Positions 1-5,886 of a stretch of 7,210 bases of DNA are shown piece by piece. The stretch spans positions 1-7,210 of the forward strand of contig JALSHP010000003.1 of NCBI GenBank assembly GCA_026982175.1, written 5' to 3'. The number at the start of each line of letters is the position of its first letter. Within the stretch, counting starts at the first letter, position 1. The position numbers and the translations under genes are program-made. Below the pieces are notes generated by a model, which saw only the letters and a program-made list of their open reading frames with translations, was not told the DNA's origin and ran no database searches. Source of the stretch: Campylobacteraceae bacterium (GTDB lineage: Bacteria > Campylobacterota > Campylobacteria > Campylobacterales > Sulfurovaceae).

Positions 1-197
1 TATTAATAGTTGATGACATTGTGGATTCGGGTGATACCTTAGTAGAAGTATTACGTGTATTAAAAAGTCAATATCCTCAAACTACTTTTTTTACTGCTTC
101 TATTTTTTATAAACCAACGGCTATAATTAAACCAAATTGGTGGGTCAAAGAGCCAAAAGGATGGATAGACTTTTTTTGGTCTGAAGATTTAAAATAA
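1..197 (+). CDS. Phosphoribosyltransferase, type I (xanthine/hypoxanthine-guanine type), 3' end only
   Basis: Only the last 64 codons are present, read in frame from base 3 to the TAA at 195-197; the 5' part lies outside the window. The visible start LIVDDIVDSGDTL is the PRPP-binding loop of type I phosphoribosyltransferases: hydrophobic strand, two acidic residues, then the D-S-G-D-T phosphate loop. The end, with WWVKEPKGWIDFFW, resembles the C-terminus of Gpt/XGPRT-like enzymes, where a W-I-x-F-P-W-E sequence is usual. Such enzymes join a purine base to PRPP in nucleotide salvage in the cytoplasm. The loop makes the superfamily firm; base specificity (xanthine, guanine or hypoxanthine) is inferred and cannot be settled from this fragment. 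The next gene starts 18 bp downstream with its own ribosome site, so the two are probably co-transcribed. Confidence 0.85.
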   Translation, partial: LIVDDIVDSGDTLVEVLRVLKSQYPQTTFFTASIFYKPTAIIKPNWWVKEPKGWIDFFWSEDLK

Positions 198-215
198 TAT
201 TTTTTAAGGTTTTTG

Positions 216-743
216 ATGCAAGTTTTAAAATTTCTACTGGGCATTATTTTAGTGCAACTGATTACGGCTATTTTAATCTATATTTCCCCTATAAACTTTG
301 ACAATACCACGGCTTTATTGCAGTTAATTACCCCTCTTTTCTTTGTAGCACTTATGTTGGCTTTTTGGTTCTCCTCTTTGAGTGCTTCTTTTCAAAAAGA
401 GACCGAACATAAATTAAATAGTAAATTTGCAAAAGAGCGTGAAAAATTAAAAGTAAAAGCTGAACGCGATAAAATAAAAGTCGTTAAAGAGGCTCAAAAA
501 GAGATAGCCACCGAAGCCAAAATGACCCATGCCAAAGCAAATTTTAAAGTAGGTATGGCTTTTGCAGGGGTGATGGGTGTTGGGGCATTATTTATTTTTG
601 CTCAGTTAGTTACCGTAGGACTCTTAACCTTAACCACTACCGTGGGTGCCATGGGTGGATACTATTGGCGAGGAAAACGTCTTGCCAATAATACAAAACT
701 CAAAGAGCTTGATATTATTGAGACTAAAGTGATAGAGAAGTAG
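216..743 (+). CDS. Small membrane protein with central coiled coil, function unknown
   Basis: I do not recognise this 175-residue protein. It has two N-terminal hydrophobic segments (about residues 5-23 and 34-53). A strongly charged Lys/Glu/Ala stretch at about 57-110 looks like one long helix or coiled coil. A Gly-rich hydrophobic region at about 112-150, long enough for a hairpin of two membrane helices, follows, then a short charged tail. No catalytic motif is visible. I chose the ATG at 216 because AAGG at 206-209 lies 6 bases before it; a TTG at 213 would add one residue but sits too close to that site. It follows the phosphoribosyltransferase gene by 18 bp and probably shares its transcript. 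Its stop codon is one base from the stop of the opposing rlpA-like gene, leaving no room for a terminator between them. A membrane scaffold or envelope role is only a guess. Confidence 0.75.
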   Translation: MQVLKFLLGIILVQLITAILIYISPINFDNTTALLQLITPLFFVALMLAFWFSSLSASFQKETEHKLNSKFAKEREKLKVKAERDKIKVVKEAQKEIATEAKMTHAKANFKVGMAFAGVMGVGALFIFAQLVTVGLLTLTTTVGAMGGYYWRGKRLANNTKLKELDIIETKVIEK

Positions 744-744
744 T

Positions 745-1125
745 CTATTTTTTCTTTTGTTTGTAAAGGACTCTAATTTTTAATTTAGCCGTTCCTTGGC
801 TAACATAGCCCAATTTTTTAGCTGCTAAATAAGAGAGGTCAATTATACGTCCTTTTGAATAAGGCCCCCTATCATTAATACGCACAATAATCTTACGATT
901 GTTTTTGAGGTTCGTTACCTCTACCATGGTGTTAAAAGGGAGTGTTTTGTGAGCAGCTGTTAGGGCATACATGTTGTATTTCTCCCCACTTGCAGTGAGT
1001 CGTCCATGGAATTTCTTGCCATACCAGCTCCCTTTTCCTATTTGTGTCCCATTTGGTTTGGCACAAGCAGTTGTTGAGAAGGTGATAAGTATCATTAAGA
1101 TGAGGTAGTTGTTAAATTTTTTCAT
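745..1125 (-). CDS. RlpA-like septal ring lytic transglycosylase, short form without SPOR domain
   Basis: This 126-residue protein is an exported signal sequence (hydrophobic residues about 7-19) followed by a single double-psi beta-barrel domain (about 29-120). The family signature is clear: GSWYG at 32-36, FHGRLTASGE at 39-48, LTAAHKTLP at 55-63 and NDRGPY at 84-89. E48, H59 and D85 occupy the positions of the catalytic residues described for Pseudomonas aeruginosa RlpA, with the same 11- and 26-residue spacing, so activity on peptidoglycan is plausible. Cleavage may be after A22 (A-C-A) by signal peptidase I; C21 follows T-T-A, a poor lipobox because residue -3 is not Leu-like, so lipidation is doubtful. 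There is no SPOR domain, so binding to denuded septal glycan is not expected. It lies 12 bp downstream of the SPOR-bearing paralogue, has no strong ribosome site of its own and is probably translationally coupled to it. Confidence 0.88.
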   Translation of the reverse strand: MKKFNNYLILMILITFSTTACAKPNGTQIGKGSWYGKKFHGRLTASGEKYNMYALTAAHKTLPFNTMVEVTNLKNNRKIIVRINDRGPYSKGRIIDLSYLAAKKLGYVSQGTAKLKIRVLYKQKKK

Positions 1126-1137
1126 GGCTTATTATAG

Positions 1138-1848
1138 CTAAACCTTGAATGCACCTTTAAACTTTTTTGATTGCAGTAGTTTTTTAGCTTCCCATGGTGT
1201 ACATTTGAGCACGACACGGTAGGTATTTTTTTTATATTTAGGAAGATATTTTTTAACGATTAGAGCATTGGAAAGTTTATGCTTTTTTTTGAATGATGTT
1301 GCTTGAGACTTTTTAAAAAAAGAGGCTACCTGAATTTTATGATTACGTAAAATTTTTGGACTAGAAGATTTTGTTCTTTTCTTGGCATAAGATTTTTTAT
1401 AAGCACGTTTTTTATTTGAAGAGACAACTTCAATTTTAATTCTTCCAATACCTTTTTTGACAATGCCCAGTTTTCGTGCAGCCCCATAAGAGAGGTCTAT
1501 CATGCGTGAAGAGTAAAAAGGTCCTCGGTCATTGACTCGAACCCTAACGGAACGTCTGTTTTTTAGGTTGGTTACTTTTAAAATAGTTCCCATGGCATAG
1601 GTACGGTGAGCTGCGGTCATGTTATACATATTATAACGCTCTCCATTGGCAGTGAGCCGTCCATGAAAAGGTTTTCCATACCATGAGGCTTTCCCATACC
1701 TCACTGTTCCTCTTTTCACATAACGTGGATAGTATTTAATGCCTCTATCTTTATAAGCCCGAATATTGTTATCTTTAGCCAAAGATAAGGTCGTAAAGCT
1801 TCCTAGAGATAAGATCGTTAATAGTAATGCTTTAATGGTTAAGTGCAT
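1138..1848 (-). CDS. rlpA: RlpA, septal ring lytic transglycosylase with C-terminal SPOR domain
   Basis: RlpA cuts glycan strands lacking stem peptides in the periplasm during cell separation (known for P. aeruginosa; inferred here). The 236-residue protein has an N-terminal signal sequence (about 1-24, likely cut after S-L-A), with no lipobox cysteine, unlike the classical E. coli 'rare lipoprotein A'. The double-psi beta-barrel spans about 50-142, with GKASWYG at 52-58, FHGRLTANGE at 61-70, MTAAHRTY at 77-84 and VNDRGPF at 105-111. E70, H81 and D107 match the catalytic set and its spacing. A Lys/Ser-rich linker (about 143-168) leads to a SPOR domain (about 169-236; starts HKIQVASF, later YRVVLKC), which binds denuded peptidoglycan at division sites. 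An AAAGGAG ribosome site lies 8 bases before the ATG. A TATAAT box upstream supports transcription from the region shared with htpG. It is probably first in a two-gene operon with the short paralogue. Confidence 0.92.
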   Translation of the reverse strand: MHLTIKALLLTILSLGSFTTLSLAKDNNIRAYKDRGIKYYPRYVKRGTVRYGKASWYGKPFHGRLTANGERYNMYNMTAAHRTYAMGTILKVTNLKNRRSVRVRVNDRGPFYSSRMIDLSYGAARKLGIVKKGIGRIKIEVVSSNKKRAYKKSYAKKRTKSSSPKILRNHKIQVASFFKKSQATSFKKKHKLSNALIVKKYLPKYKKNTYRVVLKCTPWEAKKLLQSKKFKGAFKV

Positions 1849-1856
1849 TTTAATAA

Positions 1857-1863
1857 CTCCTTT
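1857..1863 (-). promoter_or_regulatory. Ribosome binding site of rlpA
   Basis: On the minus strand this reads AAAGGAG, with 8 bases before the ATG at 1848. It is one of the best Shine-Dalgarno sites in the window and supports the chosen start. Confidence 0.8.
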
Positions 1864-1878
1864 TTGAAATATAGTAGA

Positions 1879-1884
1879 ATTATA
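1879..1884 (-). promoter_or_regulatory. Putative -10 box of the rlpA promoter
   Basis: The minus strand reads TATAAT here. It would start transcription near 1872, giving a leader of about 24 bases that includes the ribosome site. No good -35 hexamer lies 17 bases upstream; the region is AT-rich, as is usual for sigma-70 promoters in Campylobacterota. Assigned by sequence only. Confidence 0.5.
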
Positions 1885-1924
1885 ATTTAATATTATTAAT
1901 AATTAATTAATTTTATGATTTTTT

Positions 1925-1951
1925 AACCATTAGTCACTTAGACTAAGGATT
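1925..1951. promoter_or_regulatory. Inverted repeat in the rlpA-htpG divergent region
   Basis: The core is TTAGTC-ACTTA-GACTAA. With flanks it makes 11-base arms with 9 matches around a 5-base spacer. It is centred at 1938, about 66 bases upstream of the predicted rlpA start and 72 upstream of the predicted htpG start. It could bind a dimeric regulator of one or both genes. It does not match the CIRCE (HrcA) or HAIR (HspR) heat-shock operators as I know them. It lacks a T-tract and is not between convergent genes, so a terminator is unlikely. Confidence 0.4.
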
Positions 1952-1974
1952 ATTCTGTTTTTAAACTAAAACCA

Positions 1975-2003
1975 TTGAAAATTTACAAAAAATAGACTAT
2001 AAT
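1975..2003 (+). promoter_or_regulatory. Putative sigma-70 promoter of htpG
   Basis: TTGAAA at 1975-1980 and TATAAT at 1998-2003 are separated by exactly 17 bases. This is a perfect -10 and a -35 with one difference from TTGACA. Transcription would begin near 2010, leaving a leader of about 43 bases before the htpG ATG. A -35 this good is uncommon in this phylum and suggests strong housekeeping expression. Confidence 0.65.
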
Positions 2004-2052
2004 TTCAAAAATATTTGAACAAATAAATTTCACATGAAAAGGAACACCCAAG

Positions 2053-3915
2053 ATGGCAAAACATCAGTTTCAAACAGAGATAGGGCAACTCTTAAAATTA
2101 ATGACCCATTCACTCTACTCAAACAAAGAGATTTTCATACGAGAGCTTGTCTCTAACTCATCCGATGCAATTGATAAGTTTAACCATATGCGTTTAACCG
2201 ATGAAGCGTTTAAAAATGAAGATTGGTCAGGTCAAATTAACATCAATTTAGATGAAGAAGACAACTCTTTAACCATTGCAGACAATGGTATTGGGATGAA
2301 TGAAGAGGATTTGATGAATAACCTTGGAACCATCGCAAAGTCGGGAACCAAAGCATTTGTTGAGAACTTAACAGGAGATGCAAAAAAAGACTCGAACCTT
2401 ATTGGTCAATTTGGGGTTGGTTTTTACTCTGTATTTATGGTATCAGATAATGTAGAGGTAATTACCAAGAAAGCAGGAGAGGAACAAGCGTATAAATTTG
2501 CAACCGATGGAACAGGTGAGTTTGAGATTACCCCTGTAACCAAAGAGGCTCATGGTACGGTGATGTACATTAAGCTTAAAGAAGAAGAGAAAGAGTTTTT
2601 ACAAAAAGCACGTGTTGAGACCATTGTAAAGAAGTACTCTAACCACATTGCCTACCCAATTATGATGCACTATAAAGCAGAAGAGACAGAGGGTGAAGGT
2701 GATGATGCTGTTACTAAAACTGTACGAAAATCTGAACAAGTTAATGCGGCTACTGCACTTTGGGCATTGCCGAAGGCTGAACTGAAAAAAGAGGATTATT
2801 TAGAGTTTTACAAAGGGCTTTCACACTCTGATGATGAGCCTTTAAAATACTTACACAACAAAGTAGAAGGAGCGCAAGAGTTCACCACACTTTTCTACAT
2901 TCCAAAAATTGCCCCAATGGACATGAACCGAGCAGACTATTCAAGCCATGTTAAACTTTATGTGAAGCGTGTCTTTATTACCGATGATGATAAAGAGCTA
3001 CTGCCTACTTATTTACGTTTTGTAATGGGGATTATTGACTCTGAAGATTTACCTCTTAATGTAAGCCGTGAAATTCTTCAAGACAATAAAATCTTAGCGA
3101 ACATCAAGCAGAGTTCAACCAAAAAGATTTTACAGGCGATTAAAAAGCTTAAAGGTGAAGATGCAGACATCTTTACAGCTCAATATAATAATCTTATTAA
3201 AGAGGGAATCTATACAGATTATATCAACAAAGATTTGCTTCTTGACATTGTTAAATATAAATCTTCGACGGAAGAGGGCATGGTAACTTTTGCAGACTAT
3301 ACATCTCGTGCAGATTCTGAGAAAAAAGAGATTTATTATATTATTGGTGAAAATGAGCAGGTACTTAGAAATTCTCCACTGTTAGAGGCATATAAAAAAG
3401 CGAACATTGAAGTTCTTTTAATGGACAATAAAAATGAAGATACCATTGTAACCCCAATGATTGGTGAGTATGGTGAGTGGGAGTTGAAAGATATTACGGT
3501 GATTCCTGCACCTGATTCTAAAACAGAAGAAGAGAAAGAGGAGATTAGCAAAGAGTTTAAAACTTTAACAGAGAAGATTAAAGAAGTTTTAGGTGAAACA
3601 GTTAAAGAGGTGAAGATTACTACACGTTTAACCCAAAGTCCATCATGTGTGGTAAAAGATGCTTCGAGTCCTTTAGCAGGAATGGAAGAGATGTTTGCAC
3701 AGATGGGTAAAACCATGCCAGAGACACCACTCATTTTAGAGCTTAATCCAGACCATGAGATGGTTAAGAAGTTAGATAAGCTAGAGAAAGAGGCGATGTT
3801 TGAAGATATTTCATGGATTTTATTTGATTCAGCGAAACTAGCAGAGGGATTAGAGCCTAAAGACAAAGCAGCCTTTTCAGCACGAATTGCCAGAGTGGCA
3901 ACAGAAGCACTTTAA
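2053..3915 (+). CDS. htpG: Molecular chaperone HtpG (bacterial Hsp90)
   Basis: HtpG is the cytoplasmic, dimeric, ATP-driven Hsp90 chaperone that remodels client proteins, partly with DnaK. At 620 residues it has the normal bacterial length. The N-terminal GHKL ATPase domain (about 1-215) shows the full set of nucleotide-binding motifs: RELVSNSSDAID at 30-41 (catalytic E31, Mg-coordinating N35), DNGIGM at 77-82 (D77 contacts adenine), GTIAKSGT at 92-99 (lid) and GQFGVGF at 118-124. The middle domain contains NVSREILQ from 336, with R339 the likely gamma-phosphate-sensing arginine. The C-terminal dimerisation domain ends without the eukaryotic MEEVD tail, as expected. AAGGAA at 2039-2044 lies 8 bases before the ATG, which fixes the start. 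It is probably a single-gene unit with its own promoter; no clear terminator follows, so some read-through to the next gene is possible. No known heat-shock operator was found upstream. Confidence 0.98.
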   Translation: MAKHQFQTEIGQLLKLMTHSLYSNKEIFIRELVSNSSDAIDKFNHMRLTDEAFKNEDWSGQININLDEEDNSLTIADNGIGMNEEDLMNNLGTIAKSGTKAFVENLTGDAKKDSNLIGQFGVGFYSVFMVSDNVEVITKKAGEEQAYKFATDGTGEFEITPVTKEAHGTVMYIKLKEEEKEFLQKARVETIVKKYSNHIAYPIMMHYKAEETEGEGDDAVTKTVRKSEQVNAATALWALPKAELKKEDYLEFYKGLSHSDDEPLKYLHNKVEGAQEFTTLFYIPKIAPMDMNRADYSSHVKLYVKRVFITDDDKELLPTYLRFVMGIIDSEDLPLNVSREILQDNKILANIKQSSTKKILQAIKKLKGEDADIFTAQYNNLIKEGIYTDYINKDLLLDIVKYKSSTEEGMVTFADYTSRADSEKKEIYYIIGENEQVLRNSPLLEAYKKANIEVLLMDNKNEDTIVTPMIGEYGEWELKDITVIPAPDSKTEEEKEEISKEFKTLTEKIKEVLGETVKEVKITTRLTQSPSCVVKDASSPLAGMEEMFAQMGKTMPETPLILELNPDHEMVKKLDKLEKEAMFEDISWILFDSAKLAEGLEPKDKAAFSARIARVATEAL

Positions 3916-3924
3916 CATTTTAAG

Positions 3925-3930
3925 TATAAT
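3925..3930 (+). promoter_or_regulatory. Possible upstream -10 box (P1) for the lipoprotein operon
   Basis: TATAAT lies 10 bases after the htpG stop and 10 bases before the first palindrome (3941-3953), so a start site would fall just before that palindrome. There is no convincing -35. It may be a second, distal promoter, or only a chance match in AT-rich DNA. Confidence 0.3.
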
Positions 3931-3940
3931 ATAAGTTTTT

Positions 3941-3953
3941 TTCACAGTGTGAA
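3941..3953. promoter_or_regulatory. Palindromic operator-like site O1
   Basis: TTCACA-G-TGTGAA is a perfect 6+1+6 palindrome. The same arms recur at 4011-4023 with only the central base changed, which argues for a protein-binding site. A further half-site GTGAAT follows at 3960-3965, 11 bases after the copy at 3949-3954, about one helical turn. The cognate regulator is not recognised. Confidence 0.6.
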
Positions 3954-4001
3954 TAAGAAGTGAATTAAATCATATTAACTTTAATTTTTTTTACTAAATT
4001 A

Positions 4002-4007
4002 TATAAT
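4002..4007 (+). promoter_or_regulatory. Putative -10 box (P2) of the UPF0323 lipoprotein operon
   Basis: TATAAT follows a T-rich stretch (3981-3993) typical of Campylobacterota promoters that lack a -35 box. Transcription would start near 4014, inside the second palindrome, leaving a leader of about 43 bases with a good ribosome site. Steric repression by a protein bound at that palindrome is the simplest reading. Confidence 0.6.
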
Positions 4008-4008
4008 T

Positions 4009-4025
4009 TATTCACAATGTGAATA
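4009..4025. promoter_or_regulatory. Palindromic operator-like site O2, overlapping the predicted start site
   Basis: TATTCACA-A-TGTGAATA is a perfect 17-bp palindrome (8+1+8). It begins 2 bases after the TATAAT box and covers the predicted transcription start, a classical repressor position. The core is identical to O1 apart from its central base; the centres (3947 and 4017) are 70 bp apart. Confidence 0.65.
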
Positions 4026-4045
4026 GACTATTTTACATCTATGTC

Positions 4046-4053
4046 AAGGAGAG
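4046..4053 (+). promoter_or_regulatory. Ribosome binding site of the UPF0323 gene
   Basis: AAGGAGAG with GGAG ending 5 bases before the ATG at 4057. It decides this start clearly. Confidence 0.8.
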
Positions 4054-4056
4054 AAG

Positions 4057-4680
4057 ATGAACAAACATATTAACAAGATTTCAAACTATGCCATGGTAGG
4101 TGGGCTTTCTGCTGTTGCTGTGGTTGGTTTTACTGCTTGTGGTGATACAGGTGCTGACATCAACACCCCACAACAACAAGAGCAGAGCATTGAAAAAAAA
4201 GGGGCTTCGGTTACCATTGAGAAACAAGCTAATGGTTCTTACAAAATTGTTGATGAATTTCCAAGTAGTGTTACCCGTGTCATTTTAAGAGAAGATGGAA
4301 AAGAGCGAATTCTTACCCAAGAAGAGATAGACAAGTTGGTAAAAGAAGAAGAGGCCAAAGTAGAGGCTGGAACGTCAAAACTAACCCAAAACCCTGATGA
4401 GGTAAGAGAGTCTGGGGGTATGGGCTTAGCGGGAACACTCATGGCATCTATGGCTGCTGGTATGGTGGGTTCATTTCTTATGAATAAACTGATGAACAAC
4501 CAAAACTATCAACAAAATAGACGAACCTCGTACAAGTCGCCAAGCACCTACTCGCGTTCTCAAAACTCTTTTAAAAAGAATGCAGCAGCTAATAAAGCAA
4601 GAAGTGCTTCTTCTAAAAAATCTGGTTTCTTTGGTAACAAGAAAAAAGCTTCATCTCGCTCTTCAAGTTTTGGTGGATAA
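4057..4680 (+). CDS. UPF0323 family lipoprotein
   Basis: The 207-residue product matches what I know of UPF0323 lipoproteins (C. jejuni Cj0371, H. pylori HP0232), whose biochemical role is not established. The N-terminus has a few basic residues, a hydrophobic core (about 12-25) and a lipobox-like F-T-A-C with C28 as the probable lipidated residue; Phe at -3 is not ideal. A Glu/Lys-rich soluble part (about 45-115) follows. Next comes a Gly/Ala/Met-rich hydrophobic helix (about 119-147, starting GGMGLAGTLM) that could enter a membrane. The tail (about 155-207) is disordered, rich in Ser, Lys and Asn, and ends SSFGG. The ATP-grasp ligase gene starts 3 bases after its stop, so they form an operon. 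The layout recalls E. coli ygiB-ygiC, where a small lipoprotein-like protein also precedes a glutathionylspermidine-synthase-like protein. Two palindromes upstream suggest regulated expression. Confidence 0.88.
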   Translation: MNKHINKISNYAMVGGLSAVAVVGFTACGDTGADINTPQQQEQSIEKKGASVTIEKQANGSYKIVDEFPSSVTRVILREDGKERILTQEEIDKLVKEEEAKVEAGTSKLTQNPDEVRESGGMGLAGTLMASMAAGMVGSFLMNKLMNNQNYQQNRRTSYKSPSTYSRSQNSFKKNAAANKARSASSKKSGFFGNKKKASSRSSSFGG

Positions 4681-4683
4681 AGG

Positions 4684-5871
4684 ATGAAACTTAAATCCAT
4701 AAAAGTACCTGATGATGCTTATTTAGAAAAGATTGGTTTTATTTGGCACACCGATGATGATGCAACACCCTACATTGCCAATGAGATTGTAGAGGTAGAT
4801 TCACGTGAAGCTGATGCCTACTATGAAGCTGCCAATGAGCTTTACGATATGTTTGTTGAAGCTGGTGAATATGTGATAGAGAATGATTTATTACATGACA
4901 TAGGTATTCCATTTAATTTAATAGACGCAGTTAAAATGTCTTGGGACAATGACGTGCATTGGCACCTGTATGGGCGTTTTGACTTTGCAGGAGGGCTTGA
5001 TGGAAAGCCCATTAAACTACTTGAGTTCAACGCTGACACCCCAACAGCCCTTTTTGAAACCTCTATTGTGCAATGGGCAACGTTGAAGCTCAATGGCATG
5101 GAAGAGTCACATCAGTTTAACAACTTACACGAAGCACTGGTTGATAACTTTAAACGCCTTATTACCATGGAAGAAGATGTTAGCTCTTTTGAAGAGCGTT
5201 ACGATGGTTGGAAAATTCTCTTCTCTTCAGTCAAAGGGAACATAGAGGAAGAAAACACCGTAAGACTTTTACAAAGCATCGCAACTCAAGCAGGGTATGA
5301 AACAGAATTTGCTTACGCTGATGAGGTTGAGTTTGACGCAGAGGAGGGCGTTTTCTTTAAAGAGATAAACTATGAATATTGGTTTAAGCTTTTACCATGG
5401 GAAGATATTGCCATTGAAGAAGCAGACTTAGCAATGCTTATGACCCAAATTATGGAAAATCAAAAAGCCATTTTCTTAAATCCTGCCTACACTTTAATGT
5501 TTCAATCAAAAGCATTTATGGCGATTTTATGGGAACTCTACCCAAATCACCCACTACTTTTAGAAACAAGTTTTGAGCCTTTAGAGGGTGTAGCACAAGT
5601 TGAAAAGAAAATCTTTGGACGTGAGGGGGCAAATACCATCATTGTCGATGAAAACGAAGAGATAGTTGCCCAAACCGAGGGTGAGTATGGAGAATTCCCT
5701 TCAATTTTCCAAGAGTATGCCCAACTCCCTACCAATGACAAAGGCGAAAGCTACCAAGCAGGAGTATTTTACGCTTTTGAGGGCTGTGGCTTAGGCTTTA
5801 GAAAAGGGGGGCTTATTTTAGACAATGCCTCTAAATTTGTAGGGCATGTGGTGACGGTTGAGCAGGTTTAG
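4684..5871 (+). CDS. Glutathionylspermidine synthase-like ATP-grasp ligase (YgiC/Cj0372 type)
   Basis: This 395-residue protein belongs to the GSP_synth ATP-grasp family, which uses ATP to form an amide bond between a peptide carboxylate and an amine. Visible family motifs are GRFDF at 97-101 and LLEFNADTPT at 112-121 with E125 (substrate/Mg side). FKLLPWE is at 234-240 and NPAYTLMFQSKA at 266-277. KKIFGREGAN at 308-317 is the ATP-grasp Lys/Arg loop. FPSIFQEYAQLP is at 338-349, and GLGFRKGG at 369-376 runs into NASKFVGH at 381-388. It lacks the amidase (CHAP) half of bifunctional E. coli GspS, as YgiC and YjfC also do, so glutathionylspermidine as the true product is uncertain. The ATG lies 3 bases after the lipoprotein stop; the AAAGG overlapping that stop abuts the ATG, so GGTGGA at 4671-4676 or coupling probably drives initiation. 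Conserved pairing with the lipoprotein implies a joint envelope or polyamine-related task. Confidence 0.9.
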   Translation: MKLKSIKVPDDAYLEKIGFIWHTDDDATPYIANEIVEVDSREADAYYEAANELYDMFVEAGEYVIENDLLHDIGIPFNLIDAVKMSWDNDVHWHLYGRFDFAGGLDGKPIKLLEFNADTPTALFETSIVQWATLKLNGMEESHQFNNLHEALVDNFKRLITMEEDVSSFEERYDGWKILFSSVKGNIEEENTVRLLQSIATQAGYETEFAYADEVEFDAEEGVFFKEINYEYWFKLLPWEDIAIEEADLAMLMTQIMENQKAIFLNPAYTLMFQSKAFMAILWELYPNHPLLLETSFEPLEGVAQVEKKIFGREGANTIIVDENEEIVAQTEGEYGEFPSIFQEYAQLPTNDKGESYQAGVFYAFEGCGLGFRKGGLILDNASKFVGHVVTVEQV

Positions 5872-5886
5872 GCTTCTCTTTCTTAT

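Noticed and set aside
213..215. TTG start for the membrane protein
   Set aside because: It is only 3 bases after AAGG; the next codon is ATG at 6-base spacing.
1849..2052. CIRCE or HAIR heat-shock operator upstream of htpG
   Set aside because: Neither the GCACTC/GAGTGC arms of CIRCE nor the CTTGAGT/ACTCAAG arms of HAIR are present.
3336..3866. 176-codon open frame on the minus strand inside htpG
   Set aside because: It is the antisense shadow of a highly conserved chaperone gene; its Ser/Leu-rich translation shows no domain, and there is no ribosome site or promoter.
3907..3923. Terminator of htpG from ACTTTAACATTTTAAGT
   Set aside because: The stem is short, almost all A/T and imperfect; it would be too unstable for an intrinsic terminator.
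3941..4025. CRP/FNR-type binding sites
   Set aside because: CRP sites read TGTGA-N6-TCACA; here the halves are in the opposite order with a one-base centre, and FNR's TTGAT-N4-ATCAA is absent.
4239..4499. Minus-strand open frame inside the UPF0323 gene, and a plus-strand one at 4100-4288
   Set aside because: Both lie wholly within a recognised gene in other frames, show no family similarity and have low-complexity translations.
4842..5741. Minus-strand open frames inside the ligase gene (4842-5099, 5547-5741)
   Set aside because: The sense frame carries all ATP-grasp motifs; these are short antisense shadows.
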